DNA of 64,000 nt from Geosiphon pyriformis. Its lineage: Eukaryota > Glomeromycota > Glomeromycetes > Archaeosporales > Geosiphonaceae. Within the stretch, counting starts at the first letter, position 1, and the number at the start of each line of letters is the position of its first letter. The notes under the pieces were generated by a model. The model did no database searches and had not been told where the DNA came from. It worked only from the letters and a program-made list of their open reading frames with translations. Shown here in pieces: positions 1-17,084 of this stretch. A program made the position numbers and the translations under genes. The stretch covers positions 598,888-662,887 of the forward strand of contig JAAOMT010000479.1 of the NCBI GenBank assembly GCA_016748015.1, given 5' to 3'.

Positions 1-114
1 AAGGTAAAAATCAATTTTTCACCATCTAGATTCTATATATCCATATAAAAAAAATTACATTTTTAAAAATATTAAACTTTTAAATTTCTTATTTTCTCCT
101 TCCCTTTTTCATAG

Positions 115-3100
115 CGATATTTCGCTTGGAACACCACAAATCGTAAATGATATGCCCATTCCTGGAATTCTCACGGCAAACATGTTGGTTGACGATGGTG
201 GAGTTTTACACGTAATGGGAAACAATGACAATACCGGTGTAAAGACTCGATGGTCAGAGTTTAAACAACCGTGAGTTGGTTTCAAGATTTTTTCCGTTTT
301 TTTTTTGATCTTGTAAAAAATTATTTTAATTTTGTTACCTCTAAAATATAGAAATAAATCGCGAATTGTCGAGGAATATGCTAGCGGTGAATTTTTAGAT
401 TCAAAGATCAAAAAAACCCTTTTTCCTACTGCCGCTGGTGGCTATGGTGTTGGATATTTATCTCAAGGTAGAATTTGATGATTTTGTTACATCTCAAACA
501 CCCAATATATTGCATCACATATTGATTGTTCTTTTTGACCTAATCTAGCAACAACAAAAAACAACAGGTCGGATCCGACAGACTTTAAATATCTCGTTTA
601 CGTGGCATTTCTTCGTCCAGAAGACTCAAACTTCATGGCACCTTTTTTAATTTACCAAACTACATATCCATTAAATGATCTTCAATTCATTCGTTGTCAT
701 CCACAATATGATGTTGGCGGATACGCATGTATATTACAAGCAGATACAACTGAAAACGTTCGAAACCAAACAATTCCTAAACGACATTGGATAAAAGTTG
801 CGTTTCTTTCCTCTGGTTCGATAAAATCTATCAATAAATTGGACATTGTAACAGATAAAGTCATTGACATTATTCCAATGCCGAAAGGAGGATATTTAGT
901 GACCACCTTCAACATTACATCACGTCAAACCTCTGGACTAATTTATAAGAGTGATGGAAAGTTTAACTCAACCTGGGATTTTCCCGAGTCGATTACTTTA
1001 AGTTTTTCCCAGGTCTTTGGAATATTTCCAAATAATACTCTCTGGGAGGCTACTTTACCCACGAATAAATTATTCTCTATTGCTACAACGGATTTGCCAA
1101 AGTTCCTTGAAAATGGTGAGAGAAAATGATAAATATCTTTTTTTCTCTCAAGATATTAAATTGATCTTCGGCTAATTTTACTTGCTATCTAGACAAAGGA
1201 TACAATAACCCCTGGGTCGTTTCGTCAATCCCTGAAATTGATTCCAAAATTGATATTGGTTCAACAAACGTATCAATCACCTTTAAAGAGCCCATTCGAA
1301 TGTCCGTGGCAAACATGTCAATCTTCCAATCTGCTGCTACGGGTGATATTTTACGACAAACGTATAAGGGCTCTTCTTCAGATTATGTTCATGTGAATGA
1401 ACAAAACGTTACCACCGTTAATTTTTTCACATTGCCAAGCACGTTCAATCAACCTGGAGAGAATTACTATATTGTGTTGGATGGAAACTTTGTAACATCA
1501 ATCGAAACAGGGGAACCATTGTGGGGAATTCAAAAAGGGTATTGGAATTTTAACACTAGCAAGTTGCCAATTTTTTTTTAATTTAATTAAGATTTTTGAA
1601 ACTTTGCAGAAATTAATATTCAAATTTAATCCCAAAATCTTCTTATTGTAGAGAATACCAGTTTCATTTACGCTGGTAAAGAAAGCCTTAATTTCATCAT
1701 CTCACGTGTAATTGATGTTTTCGTCTTAATCGACTCACTTTTACGTAAATCAATTTTAATTTAGAGGAAGCAACTGGCCTTTTACGTTTAACACTGGATG
1801 GAACATACTACTTGAAGAATTTATCAGGTCCCGCAAAACCCGAATTCTTCAAGAGACTTTTGCAAGAAATCGCGGAAACCATTCCAATCGACGTGAAACG
1901 CCTATCAACTACCCAAAAATATCAATATGACCCAGATACCGGGAAAACTCGATACTTGATTCCATTAACTATCGCACCAACAAACGATGTTTACCAACGA
2001 AATGCCGATGATGTCTGTCAAGATTTGGATACGTTAGTTCGATTCCGAAATATTACCCCAATTTCGATGCGATCATCGACAATTTATTTGGACAGAGGTT
2101 ATGGTTTCCGAAAAACTGGTATGACTCTTGTGAGCTCTATTTCTCGGCTGAAATAGTTAAGAATGAATGAATTAATATATTTTGCAAATTTCAGAAAGTT
2201 TATGGTCACAGGTAAAATTCCCGCTGCTTGGTGGTGTTATTGGGCTCTTCTTGTTGTGTCTTATATTTCTTCTTTTCCGTCGAATCAACCCAGAGGTATG
2301 TTTTGATTTATATTTGATAATCACTTTAAAACTCTGCAGAACTCTTGCTAATATCAAACCTTTTTGCTTATTATCAGGCAAATAATTTAATGGTCTTCTT
2401 TGCTGCGTTTATCTTGCTTGATTTTGCATTGGACATCACTTTTTTGGTATTACATGGAAATGATGTTCCTTGGCTATTCTTACCAAGGTTTTTAACCTCA
2501 CTCGAGTTTCTCTTTGTCATTATAAATCCCTTTGAAATCTGGTTCTTATAGTTTCGTTTTCATTTCACAGTTTGCTAGTGTTGACGATTCCAGCAGGGGG
2601 AAATCTGCTGATAACTGCCTCAATAATTATTTCTGAAACAGCGAGAAGTCAATTATTCGCGAAATGGTTCCGAAACAACACGAATATCACCTTAATCTTG
2701 ACATTGCTTGGTGCAGCAGATGTCGAGATTTTAAGATTGTTGTGGTCAAAACTACTCAGTTTAAGAATGTTTTCTGCGCCAATTTCCAATCGTGCACGGG
2801 CAACGATTTTTTGGATGTCTACACTAAATTTGATAATGGAAGATATTCCGCAGTTAATTATTCAGGTTTGTCTTGAAATTTTCAAATATTCAGAGAAAAT
2901 TTTTAATTAATTACTTCCGAAATCTCTTCCCTTCTATTCTCTAGATACTGTACATAAAGAACACTGTATCTTACAACGTAATCCCATTCCTAACTCTAAT
3001 TACATCAATAATAATGCTCGCGCATAATGTATTCGGTCGAATTTTCCTCGGTTTTCAATACGTAAAATCCTCATCATTTTATCTCTCATCACGAGATAAT

Positions 3101-3295
3101 TTACAATCTCGTGAACAAATCCCTGATCTCGCACAGAACATTTCACAACTGTACTTTCCCGATCAAACACCACCACAGGTGGTGGTTCCTACACAATCTC
3201 TGTCATTCTTGGATGAAGATGAGGATACGGTGGTGGGTGGATCTTCATTCCCGGAAGGGAGTCGGGGTGTCTTTCGAACTAGTCGGGGGTCATAA
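115..3295 (+). CDS. Large multi-pass membrane protein, 5' end outside window
   Basis: I do not recognise this protein. Ten exons are visible: 115-270, 352-467, 549-1115, 1193-1558, 1652-1675, 1765-2118, 2195-2295, 2378-2487, 2571-2865 and 2945-3295. They give about 812 residues to the TAA at 3293. Reading phase is kept across every junction. The first visible exon begins after an acceptor (tttttcatag), so the start codon lies upstream of base 1. The first ~590 residues are hydrophilic with several N-x-S/T sequons, which suggests a luminal or extracellular part. About six hydrophobic segments follow, beginning with PLLGGVIGLFLLCLIFLLF, and then a short acidic tail. The segment EDIPQLIIQ lies in a membrane helix. 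I infer a surface or endomembrane protein; receptor, transporter or scaffold cannot be told apart. The intron after 1558 starts with GC. Confidence 0.8.
1559..1764 (+). other. GC-AG intron, 24-base microexon, GT-AG intron
   Basis: The exon ending at 1558 (...aacacta) is followed by gcaagt, the canonical extended GC donor, not GT. The next acceptor (ttgtag) ends at 1651. The microexon 1652-1675 is 24 bases long, and a normal gtaaag donor follows at 1676. The next exon begins at 1765 after tttag. Only this arrangement keeps phase 1 at all three joints and links the two long open exons. The nearest GT (1562) would give the wrong phase. Confidence 0.7.
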
Positions 3296-4290
3296 CTAGT
3301 AGAGGAGTGTTTTACGAGGTTAAAAAGTTACTGTTAAAAGTACCGTTCAAATATTAAGAAGGAAGGGTTGTAAATAGTTTTGCTAATATATTTGAATTTG
3401 CGGACTATTCGTAATGGCTAATGGGTTGATTCAAGTGTATAGCTAAAAGAATAAAAAGTAATAGAAGTACTTTGAGGTTGGTTTGAAATTTTAAAATTTT
3501 TTGTATATTTGTAATCTCCTAATAAACTTAAATGATCAAAAGAGCAATAGAGGGAATCCTTTTTGCTCAAATATTTTTATAAAAAATCTATCGACTGATA
3601 GCAAGGAATAATTATGATGAAAAAAAAAAGGCATATTATTAGAAACTTTATAATCGAAAACAATAATGGAATATGAAGATATATTATTATCTTGGGTCGC
3701 TTGAATATTTTGAGGAAAGCATTAAATGCTTTTCAATTATGTAGTGTTTTATAAATTTGATAATTAAAAATCAATGAATATGAGAATAAGCCAATTATTG
3801 TTTTGGGTATTTTTGAAGTCAACTTGGATCATGAGAGAGCTACATTAATTTGAAATTCTGAACGGAAGATTTTCTAAAATAACGATCGCTAAAAGTAGAA
3901 AAAAGTTTTTTTTTCGTCTAGTCTATTATTAAAAGAAATTATATCTAGACATTTTACCATGTGGCCTACTAAAAATATTCTTTCATATATACAAGGGTTT
4001 ATAAAAATTAACTTTTAAAAAACCCAATTACGAAAAGGAAACATCATGTAGATATTGTCAAAGTTATGGAAGGCTCTTCATCATCAGTTAAATCAATAGA
4101 TAAATGATAAACAAGAATTCGTGGATTTAAAGCAAATTATTTCGGGGGGCAGTAATTCCACAAAAAATTTTTTATCTTGATTTGGTTCGATCAAATTTAT
4201 AACCGAATTGAGGCTTTTATTGCTAAATCTTAAACCTTTTTATAAGATCCAAATTTTCTTCCGAAGATATTTTCAATGAATATTGAATAG
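3296..4290. other. Intergenic, 3' flank of the membrane-protein gene
   Basis: No open frame with coding character is seen. Composition is ordinary for the intergenic DNA here, up to the poly-T run at 4298-4320 (23 T), which marks the edge of the AT-only block. Confidence 0.5.
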
Positions 4291-5881
4291 GGGGAAATTT
4301 TTTTTTTTTTTTTTTTTTTTCAAAAAAAAAGGTTCGGGTTTTTTTTTTTAAGATAAAAATTTATCCCTCATTTCAGAAATAAAGAAAATAATAGAAAAAC
4401 TTGAAATTTGGGATCATACTTTTGTTGAATTTTTTAAATTTTTCATTGAAAAAAATCCAAAAAAAATTTTTCGATATAAATCTCAATAAAATTCGTTCAA
4501 ATTTTATTTTTGTTTTTGCATCATGAAAAATTCTTAAAAATCGATTTCTATATATGATCAAATTCAAATTCAAATTCTTTATTTTTTTAATCATAAACAA
4601 TTCAATTTTAAAATATACTTGAAATAAAATAAAAATTTATTCATTTAAAAAATTATTTTTTTACAAATTTCAAAAATTTGCTTCAAAAAAATAATAATTA
4701 TTATTTTGAATATTAATAAAAATGCTTTTTAAGCTTAATACATTCAATATTATTAAAATTTCTATAGTTCAAAAAATAAAATAAAATTTTAAGATCATTT
4801 AAATATATTTATTTTTTATAAAACTTTTTAAATTTAAAATCAATTCACTTAATTTTAAAACTTATAATTCAAAAATATTTTATTTATATATTATTATATT
4901 TAAAAAAAAACTATAATATTGTTTTATTTTAACATATATTTTTCTTATTAAACATAATCATATCTTTAAAACTGCAGAAAATAATTAGTTAGATAGCAAT
5001 TATATAATAATAATAAAAATTTTCATATTTTAACATATAGTTTTTTAAATACTTTTATGTTTATAAACTGCATAAAAGATAAATTTTTCTTACTTACATA
5101 TTAGAAAACATTTAAACACTCAAAAAGTAAATAATTAAAAAGTTTTAATAAAATAATATTTTTTATATGTTTAAAAAATTTTCACAATTTTTACACATTA
5201 TAAAATTTTAAATCAAGTTTAAATATATTAATTCATTTTTTAATACATAGTTTTAAAATTACAAATGATAATTAGTTAAATATATTAACTAATAATTTAA
5301 GTTATTAATAATAATTAAATTAATATTTACTTATAATAATATTTTAATACATAATACTTTTTATCTGTTCTTATTAAAATACTTATTAGATGTTTGTTTT
5401 AAAAAAAATTATTTTAAAATTATATAATATATATAATATATTTTATTACAAAAAATTTGCTAAAAAAAGTAAATTTATCTTTTTTAGCATTGAAAAATCT
5501 TATTGTTGAAAGATATTTTAGTTAATAAATCTGTAATTAGTTCATATTAATTAAATAATCAATAATATTAAATTAATAAATATTATATAAAAAAATACAA
5601 TAATATTATAATAATAAGATTATAAAAAAAATAATAATTTATTAATGTATTTCTTAGAAAAAACATTAACATCAATTTTATTTAATTAAATTTTATTTAA
5701 ACTAATATTATTTTGTTTAAACTTTTTTTGGTAGATTTTTTAACAAATTGTAAAAATATTTTTGTTTATAAATAAAAAATGTAATATTATTAAAACATTT
5801 TAAGTTGATTTTTTTAAACTTTAATATGTTTTGTGTTTTATAAAAAAATTAATTTTATTTAATTATAAATAAAACAAAACA

Positions 5882-5919
<38 letters not shown>

Positions 5920-6780
5920 GTTTGAATTTTAGATTTATGTTTAAAACTTTATTTGTATTAACAGCATTTATAAAGAATTAATAAATATATTTTATTATAA
6001 ATATATATATAATAGTTGTAACTTAAAAAAATGCATAGTTTAAATTTAATATAAAAAAATGCATGGTTTAAATCTAATATAAAAAAATGTATGATTTAAA
6101 TCTAATATTAAAAAATAATTATTAAATAAAAATAAAATATTATAAATAGTTTTTAAAATAATACATTATAAAATTCAAAAAACTAAATTGTAATTATTTT
6201 ATATTATTGAATTTAGAAAACATATCTTAGATTTTGACGATTTAAATAATTTAGAAAATAATTAAATAAGTTGCTAATTAAATTAAAAAAAAGAAACTAA
6301 TAAAACTAATTACAGTATAAACTAAAACTTAAAACAGTTAATATATTAAAAAACCAGTTTTATAACAATATTATAAAGCTTTATACTAAGTTTAAGTGTG
6401 TTAATCCATTCTTTAATACAACAATACTATAAAAAACCACCAGATATCTTACTATATTGAATAATTAATAACTAATTGATATTTAATAATAACATTAACT
6501 TTGTATCTAACTTGAATATGTTTAATAAGATTGCTACTTATATTATGTCAAATAGTAATTGGCTTTAGAAATTGTTCTTTATTAATAAACAAAATTTAAT
6601 TAATAACTATTTGCTTAAACAAAAAAAACTGTTATTAAAAAATAAAGTATTACTTATTAATAAACTTAATTGTATTTTATTAATATCAAGCGTTAAATGT
6701 GTGAAAATTTGCAAAACAAAATAAGAAACTATAATAAAAAATACTCTTTAACAATGTTATATATATTGTAATTCTTGATT
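4291..6780. repeat. AT-only low-complexity island
   Basis: This stretch of about 2.5 kb contains very few G or C. It opens with a 23-base T run, then a short A run, then another T run. Short frames inside it are compositional noise. It holds a self-complementary trinucleotide array near 5880-5920 ((AAT)n running into (ATT)n) and a 28-base tandem repeat at 6025-6108. The most likely explanation is a decayed repeat or transposon. I could not align it to the LINE copies elsewhere in the window. Confidence 0.6.
6025..6108. repeat. 28-base tandem repeat, 3 copies
   Basis: Three adjacent units start at 6025, 6053 and 6081, each seven A followed by tgcatagttt-like sequence and ending in taatat. The units differ only by transitions (a/g and c/t) at a few positions. 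The array then dissolves into AT-only sequence. Confidence 0.85.
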
Positions 6781-6945
6781 TTTTTTATCGAGCCCCTCAA
6801 TAATTGATTTTTAAATTGTCCCATTCCATCCAGAAGTCTCAAATCCTATTTAAATAATGAATCATAACAAATTTAAAATAATGATAAAATGTAAAATAAA
6901 ATACGAAATTAATTTCTTTTATCAATAAAATCATTCAATTAAACA

Positions 6946-7224
6946 TTATAGAGGCCCAAACAATATCTCCGGTTCAGTTGGATGATTTCCAACCGTCTTG
7001 TCCCATTTTGATAAAGCAACTAGAGCTTTTCCACAAAGTCCAAGAATTTTATCTTCTAGGTCATGATTTGTTCTTAACGAGTCGAGATAAGCTTGTTTCA
7101 CTATGACCAGAATATGATCTATGATTTTTTGTTTGAAATCGGATGATTCTACGGTTAAATTATCGTTATAAAATCGTCGAAGGTTTTGGATTTTTTCATT
7201 TGTTTTCCAAAATTCGTCTTCCAT
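6946..7224 (-). CDS. Small hypothetical protein, 92 aa
   Basis: This is a single-exon frame from ATG at 7224 to the stop at 6946. The product starts MEDEFWKTNEKIQNL, is mixed acidic and basic, and looks helical, with no signal peptide or membrane segment. Its amino-acid composition, including Trp, Pro and Gly, differs from the Asn/Lys/Ile-only products of the AT-rich block on one side. That supports real coding. It lies head to head with the Myb-repeat gene, about 320 bases from its start, so the two could share a promoter. I recognise no family. A further 3' exon beyond 6946 cannot be excluded. Confidence 0.5.
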   Translation of the reverse strand: MEDEFWKTNEKIQNLRRFYNDNLTVESSDFKQKIIDHILVIVKQAYLDSLRTNHDLEDKILGLCGKALVALSKWDKTVGNHPTEPEILFGPL

Positions 7225-7477
7225 GATTGTTTGTTAAAGGATAGAGGAACTAGATTAAAACTTCAAAAATCAACCAAAAGAGAAAAAAGAAATTTTATGA
7301 ATATATTTATTCTTTAAGACTATAAAATTTAAGATTTTTCATGATATTGTCATACTCGCAGTTTATTAAATTTCGATTTAAGAGTTAATTAAAACTTGTA
7401 CAATTGATAATATCCTCATATCACTGATTGGGGCCGGGTGAATTTAATCTTATTACATAAAATTATTTCCAGAATAG

Positions 7478-7546
7478 ATGCCCGTATTAGACAATGAAAA
7501 AAATAATGATTTAGAACAACTTTCCATACAAATAATAAAGAAATGA
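7478..7546 (+). promoter_or_regulatory. Upstream ORF overlapping the Myb-gene start
   Basis: An ATG at 7478 opens a 22-codon frame that begins MPVLDNEKNN. Its TGA stop (7544-7546) overlaps the main ATG (7543-7545) in the string ATGA. A stop (tag) lies directly upstream in the same frame, so this is not a 5' extension of another exon. A pyrimidine-containing acceptor-like tttccag precedes it at 7466-7472, so the leader may be spliced. Such overlap is a known geometry for termination-reinitiation; the regulatory role here is inference. Confidence 0.4.
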
Positions 7547-8649
7547 CTCTCATGAAAGGGCGGGGATGGAGCAGTGAAGATAGCGACAAATTGTTGATTG
7601 GTTATGCTGAGTATGGACCTCAATGGAGAATCATTTCTGAAAAATACTTTGACAATACCAGGAAAACGAAATCTCTGTCACAACACTGGAAAGTTTTAGA
7701 ACGAAAATATGAATGTCCATGGCAAAAGAAGACTTTTGAAATGGAACAGAAAGACATCTTTTTTGACGCCATTAGAAGATTTGGGGAAGACTGGGAATCA
7801 ATTTCAAAAGAATATTTTGATAATCACATTTCCCCTGATGAACTTTTTAAAATTTGGGAAACTCACAAGGAACAATGGATGCAGACTATCTCAAGAAAGG
7901 GTATGATATGGACACAAGAAGAAGAAGAAAGACTGTTAATTGGATATGGTGAATACGGCCCTGACTGGAAAATAATTTCCAAAGAATATTTCAATTTTAC
8001 ACGATCCCCTAGCTCACTCAAAATCCATTGGTTAAGTCGAGTACAACACAAATATGATTGGACAAGTAAACCAGTTCAAAATCAGGAAAACCAACCAAAG
8101 AAAGAAAAAAAGGAACCGGCTCATAAGACTTATATCCTTAAGCACCAAGAAAAGTGTTTACTTATCACTGCCGTTAGAAAATTTGGAACAGATTGGCCAA
8201 CCATAGCGAGGAAATACTTTTCCTATCTCTATTCACCTCAATTACTTCATAAAGAGTGGGAAAAATTGAAAGAGGAAATGAATAAATCTGGTAGCTCTGG
8301 CCGTCAAAAACTGTGGACCCATAAGGAAGACAAATTATTACGATATAGCGTAAGTAAATACGGGGAAGGCAATTGGTCCAAAATGTTACCACTATTTAAA
8401 AAATTTCGCCGTACCGACTTGGCTACTAGATGGAGATCTCTCAAAGATGCTCCTTTAATAGATGAAGAACATGAAGAGTTTCTTGCTCTATTTGAAACTC
8501 ATGGAAAAGATTGGGAGAAAATTTCTAAAGGACTTTTTCGACCTATTGAGGAAGTAAAGAACCATTATCAATTGCTTGAAGAAGCCTGGAAATCTCTTAA
8601 AATTCAACGTGAAAAAAGGCGCATCCAACAAGTTACCAAAAGAAAATGA
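7543..8649 (+). CDS. Multi-repeat Myb/SANT-like DNA-binding protein, 368 aa
   Basis: This intronless frame encodes about six Myb/SANT-like repeats of roughly 50 residues. They start near residues 8, 55, 118, 200, 258 and 308. Three carry the clear opening tryptophan context (WSSEDSDKLL, WTQEEEERLL, WTHKEDKLLR). Each has the mid-repeat G-x-x-W pattern (YGPQWRII, FGEDWESI, YGPDWKII, FGTDWPTI, GEGNWSKM, HGKDWEKI) and a third helix ending in W or an equivalent. Repeats 1 and 3 are close copies, which suggests internal duplication. The C-terminus is strongly basic (EKRRIQQVTKRK) and could serve as a nuclear signal. The family knowledge is that such repeats bind DNA or chromatin. Whether this one is a transcription factor or an snRNA-activator-like protein is unknown. 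The start ATG directly overlaps the stop of an upstream ORF. Confidence 0.85.
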   Translation: MTLMKGRGWSSEDSDKLLIGYAEYGPQWRIISEKYFDNTRKTKSLSQHWKVLERKYECPWQKKTFEMEQKDIFFDAIRRFGEDWESISKEYFDNHISPDELFKIWETHKEQWMQTISRKGMIWTQEEEERLLIGYGEYGPDWKIISKEYFNFTRSPSSLKIHWLSRVQHKYDWTSKPVQNQENQPKKEKKEPAHKTYILKHQEKCLLITAVRKFGTDWPTIARKYFSYLYSPQLLHKEWEKLKEEMNKSGSSGRQKLWTHKEDKLLRYSVSKYGEGNWSKMLPLFKKFRRTDLATRWRSLKDAPLIDEEHEEFLALFETHGKDWEKISKGLFRPIEEVKNHYQLLEEAWKSLKIQREKRRIQQVTKRK

Positions 8650-8750
8650 TCTTTCTTAATTTTTAAGGATTCATAGCTTGAATTTTGATGAAGTTATACC
8701 TCAAGAAATTGAACGGCTACCTTTAATAGCAACAACTGCAAAGCTCATAA

Positions 8751-9050
8751 TTAAATTTGATATTTAAATCGTATTTTTCCGAAAACTTCATAATGGCCTG
8801 CCACGTGAATAAATACAATATTTTTTATACTATAATTTAATGGCTTCGCTTGATAAAGTTCCTTGTAACCAATATCATGAAAAAAGTCATTATGAATCTC
8901 TAAAAGATGGACATCATTATCCTCCTCTCTTACGTGATAAATTAATATATTTTTCACATTCTCTAATTTTTTAGGGAAAATGCAAAGAACATTACCCGAG
9001 CTCGCAATCCGCCCTTCATAAAGCTTTAGATTTCGAGGTTTATTTTTCAT
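8751..9050 (-). CDS. Small hypothetical protein, 99 aa
   Basis: A single frame runs from ATG at 9050 to the stop at 8751, convergent with the Myb-repeat gene (gap about 100 bases). The product begins MKNKPRNLKLYEGRIASS and contains Gly, Pro, His and Cys at normal frequency. There is no signal peptide or transmembrane helix. The strand-like segments NILIYHV and NIVFIHVAGHY suggest a small mixed alpha/beta fold. I do not recognise it. Coding status rests on length and composition alone. Confidence 0.45.
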   Translation of the reverse strand: MKNKPRNLKLYEGRIASSGNVLCIFPKKLENVKNILIYHVREEDNDVHLLEIHNDFFHDIGYKELYQAKPLNYSIKNIVFIHVAGHYEVFGKIRFKYQI

Positions 9051-10784
9051 TAAAGTTTCTGATCATTTCTACAACCAAAAGCTTATTAAAAAAAATTTAC
9101 TATACAGCTAAACGCCGAACCTTAGAACTTTTCAAATAAAAAGGTTCAGAAAATTTTGTGTTAAATTTAACATTTTTATGTTCATTTTCAATCAAATTCT
9201 AGAAGCAAAAACATTCGATTTCTAAGCGATACCACATTACCATAAACTCTCTTATTTAGCAATGAATCTCGTTTCGAATTCTAATTTGTTTTTATCAAAT
9301 CTTTTCTCGCGAAATAAAATCTATTTATGGTTGTTTTCCAGACCGATTTAATGATCCACAATCTTTCATTATTCTACATTGTGTCGTGATAATAAATTTT
9401 CCTTTAAAATTCTTTTTTTCACGTGAAAAATAAGGTCTTTTTCGTTAATGTCTCAAAATAACAAATATGAATGTTCCATACTGAGAGTTGAAAAAAATCC
9501 ATCTGTTTAAGTTAGATAATAGCAGATATTACTTGTGATAAAGGTCTTGGATGTTCTGAAAGTTGAGGAATAGTCTGTGAATGTTAAAAAAAATAAATAA
9601 ATAAATAAATAAATATAATTCTAGTGAAAAATAAATTATTTTATTTTAATCAAAAAATTATAAAAGGAATTTTTAATAATTCTTTAGTTAGTTTTATTTA
9701 TTTATTAAAAGAATAGATGTTTATCTGTTTTTACAATATTAAGAAAATTTTAATTTAATGATGAATAAGTTAAAAATAACTAAAATAAATTAAATATTTA
9801 AATGAATAATATTTAAATAACAAATATATATTTTTACACACATGAACATTTAAATTAATTGAAATTAACATTAAAAATGAAAAATTTTGAATTGTTTTTA
9901 AGAAAATACAAAAATAATTAAAATCTATTAAATAATTTTTATTTATGTAAGTTTTTTATTATAATTATTATTATTTAAATATTCTAATGTTTAAAATATT
10001 TAAATAAATCAAATTTTTAATTTTTAATTTTTTATTATATAATAATAATATCAAGTAAAAATATTATGTTAAATTTTTTTCAAAATAATATATATTTTAT
10101 TTAATTATATTATTGATTTTATTGCAGATGTTGCATTTATATAAATCAGTTTAATTGTTATTTTTACTTTCAATTCTATTTATTAATAGCAAAAAATTGT
10201 AATAATATTACAAACTGAAAACATTTATTTTATTAATGGTTGAAATGTTTTTTCTTTGAATATTACTTTGAAAATTCCCAGAAATGCATAAATTTTTATG
10301 GGAAATAATTACCTAAAACCATATCAGGATGGCACTGCAATTGGTTGCAACCATTTTTTATTATTAAGAGCCCCCCAACTATTTGCCTCAAGTTGGAAAT
10401 TTTGAAATAATCGATTATGGAAATCAATTTGACACGTGATCCAAAGCAAAATGGTCTCAATAACAGGTTCTAATTTCACTTTTATAGAAGATGCGATTTT
10501 AAAAAATTATATCAAATGTGAAAGATGAAAATTGTGCCAAGAAAAATTCTTATTCTTGAGAACATGTGAATAGCTAAGATTTTCCGAATTATATTTCGCT
10601 AACCATATTAACCTATTATGAATGATTGTTCCGCAGTTTTCACAGGTGATTTAGGAAGTTTTTTCATAATTACAGATCACAACCAGGATTTTTTTACACT
10701 ATTATTTAATGCCACGAATATACTTTTTGACCCTCATCCAATTACTAGAAATCCCTTTTAACTCGATGGATAGAACTAGGGAAA
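9051..10784. other. Intergenic with AT-rich core
   Basis: No gene is supported. An (AAAT)n stretch begins near 9591. Bases 9620-10240 are AT-dominated low-complexity sequence. From about 10250 composition returns to normal, leading into the 3' flank of the USP7 homologue. Confidence 0.5.
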
Positions 10785-16035
<5,251 letters not shown>

Positions 16036-17080
16036 TTCATCAAAATGTAATAGCAAGTAGATTAGTGTAAAATAAACCTTGATTTTCGAGATCACTGAGC
16101 TAAAAAGTGTTAGTAATTTAAGAAGTACGTCATTTGGTGGCTGGTGCAAATTTGTAACACGTAGCTCATTCGTAATCATTGCTCATAAAATGCCTTTGGC
16201 TGAACGGTAAAAGAATTGACTATACGGGTGGCCTCGATCGCGCCATATTTGTACTTTGAATCTCACCCCTCCGACAAAAAACTGAACTGAAATAAGGCAT
16301 TATTATTTTTTGAGTCAGATGAATTTTATGAAGCTTGCAACTAACTGTCAAGTTTTCACCCAATTTCAAAATCAGAAAACCCGAATTGGCAGATATATTT
16401 CTTTTGTTATAATGATTCCTTCGAAGCATTATGTATGTTCGACACTAAATAACCTGAATGTATTTGGTTCATATTTGAATTCCTCGTTATTTAAAGATTA
16501 TGTCGATTGAAGGGTTTAAAAAAATAAAATTTTGTATATTATCCTGATGAAAGTTCATAAGATAATATTTCTAATGCAGTAGTAGATATAGCGGTAAGAC
16601 ATACTGCCATTTCCTGTCCCAAGATTGAAATTGATAAACTAGTTCAGGTATCATTCAATTCTCCAGAATCTGAAGATTTGAATCGAGAAGGGCTGCTATT
16701 CTTCAATTTCATTTTATGGGGGATTTCGAAAGAAAAGATTGTCTAAGACTAGAGATTAAAGAAATTTCAAAATGAAAAGCAAGTAAAGCCCTATGGGACA
16801 AGAAATCAAGGTTTAAATATAAGTTAAATTTTTCCTTTGTGATTTTAACAATATTCCCATCAACAGAAGAAGGAATTGGCGAGTATGATAACATACAAAG
16901 AAATACCTTAAAAACTCTCGGCCTTTGAGTATAATGAGATGATTAAAGTAGAAGTGGATATTTAGCACCGTCTTAAGACATTGCCTATGAGGGTCTTTTT
17001 CCAGAGTCGTAAAGAGAAGTGTATTTCTAATTTAATCAATTTACTTTATAAGATTTATATTATTTTTATCACGTGATTTA
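16036..17080. other. Intergenic, upstream of the USP7 homologue
   Basis: This contains the presumed promoter and 5' leader of the minus-strand deubiquitinase gene. No convincing gene is seen. An open frame without ATG at 16561-16746 (+) has coding-like composition but no recognisable domain. Confidence 0.4.
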
Positions 17081-17084
17081 GATG

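Noticed and set aside
4373-4600. 75-residue minus frame in the AT-only block
   Set aside because: Only Phe, Lys, Asn and Ile codons, as expected by chance in pure A/T DNA.
16561-16746. Open frame without ATG (contains CPKIEIDKLVQVSF)
   Set aside because: Protein-like composition but stop-bounded, with no start, no clear acceptor and no family. It could be an exon or repeat relic.
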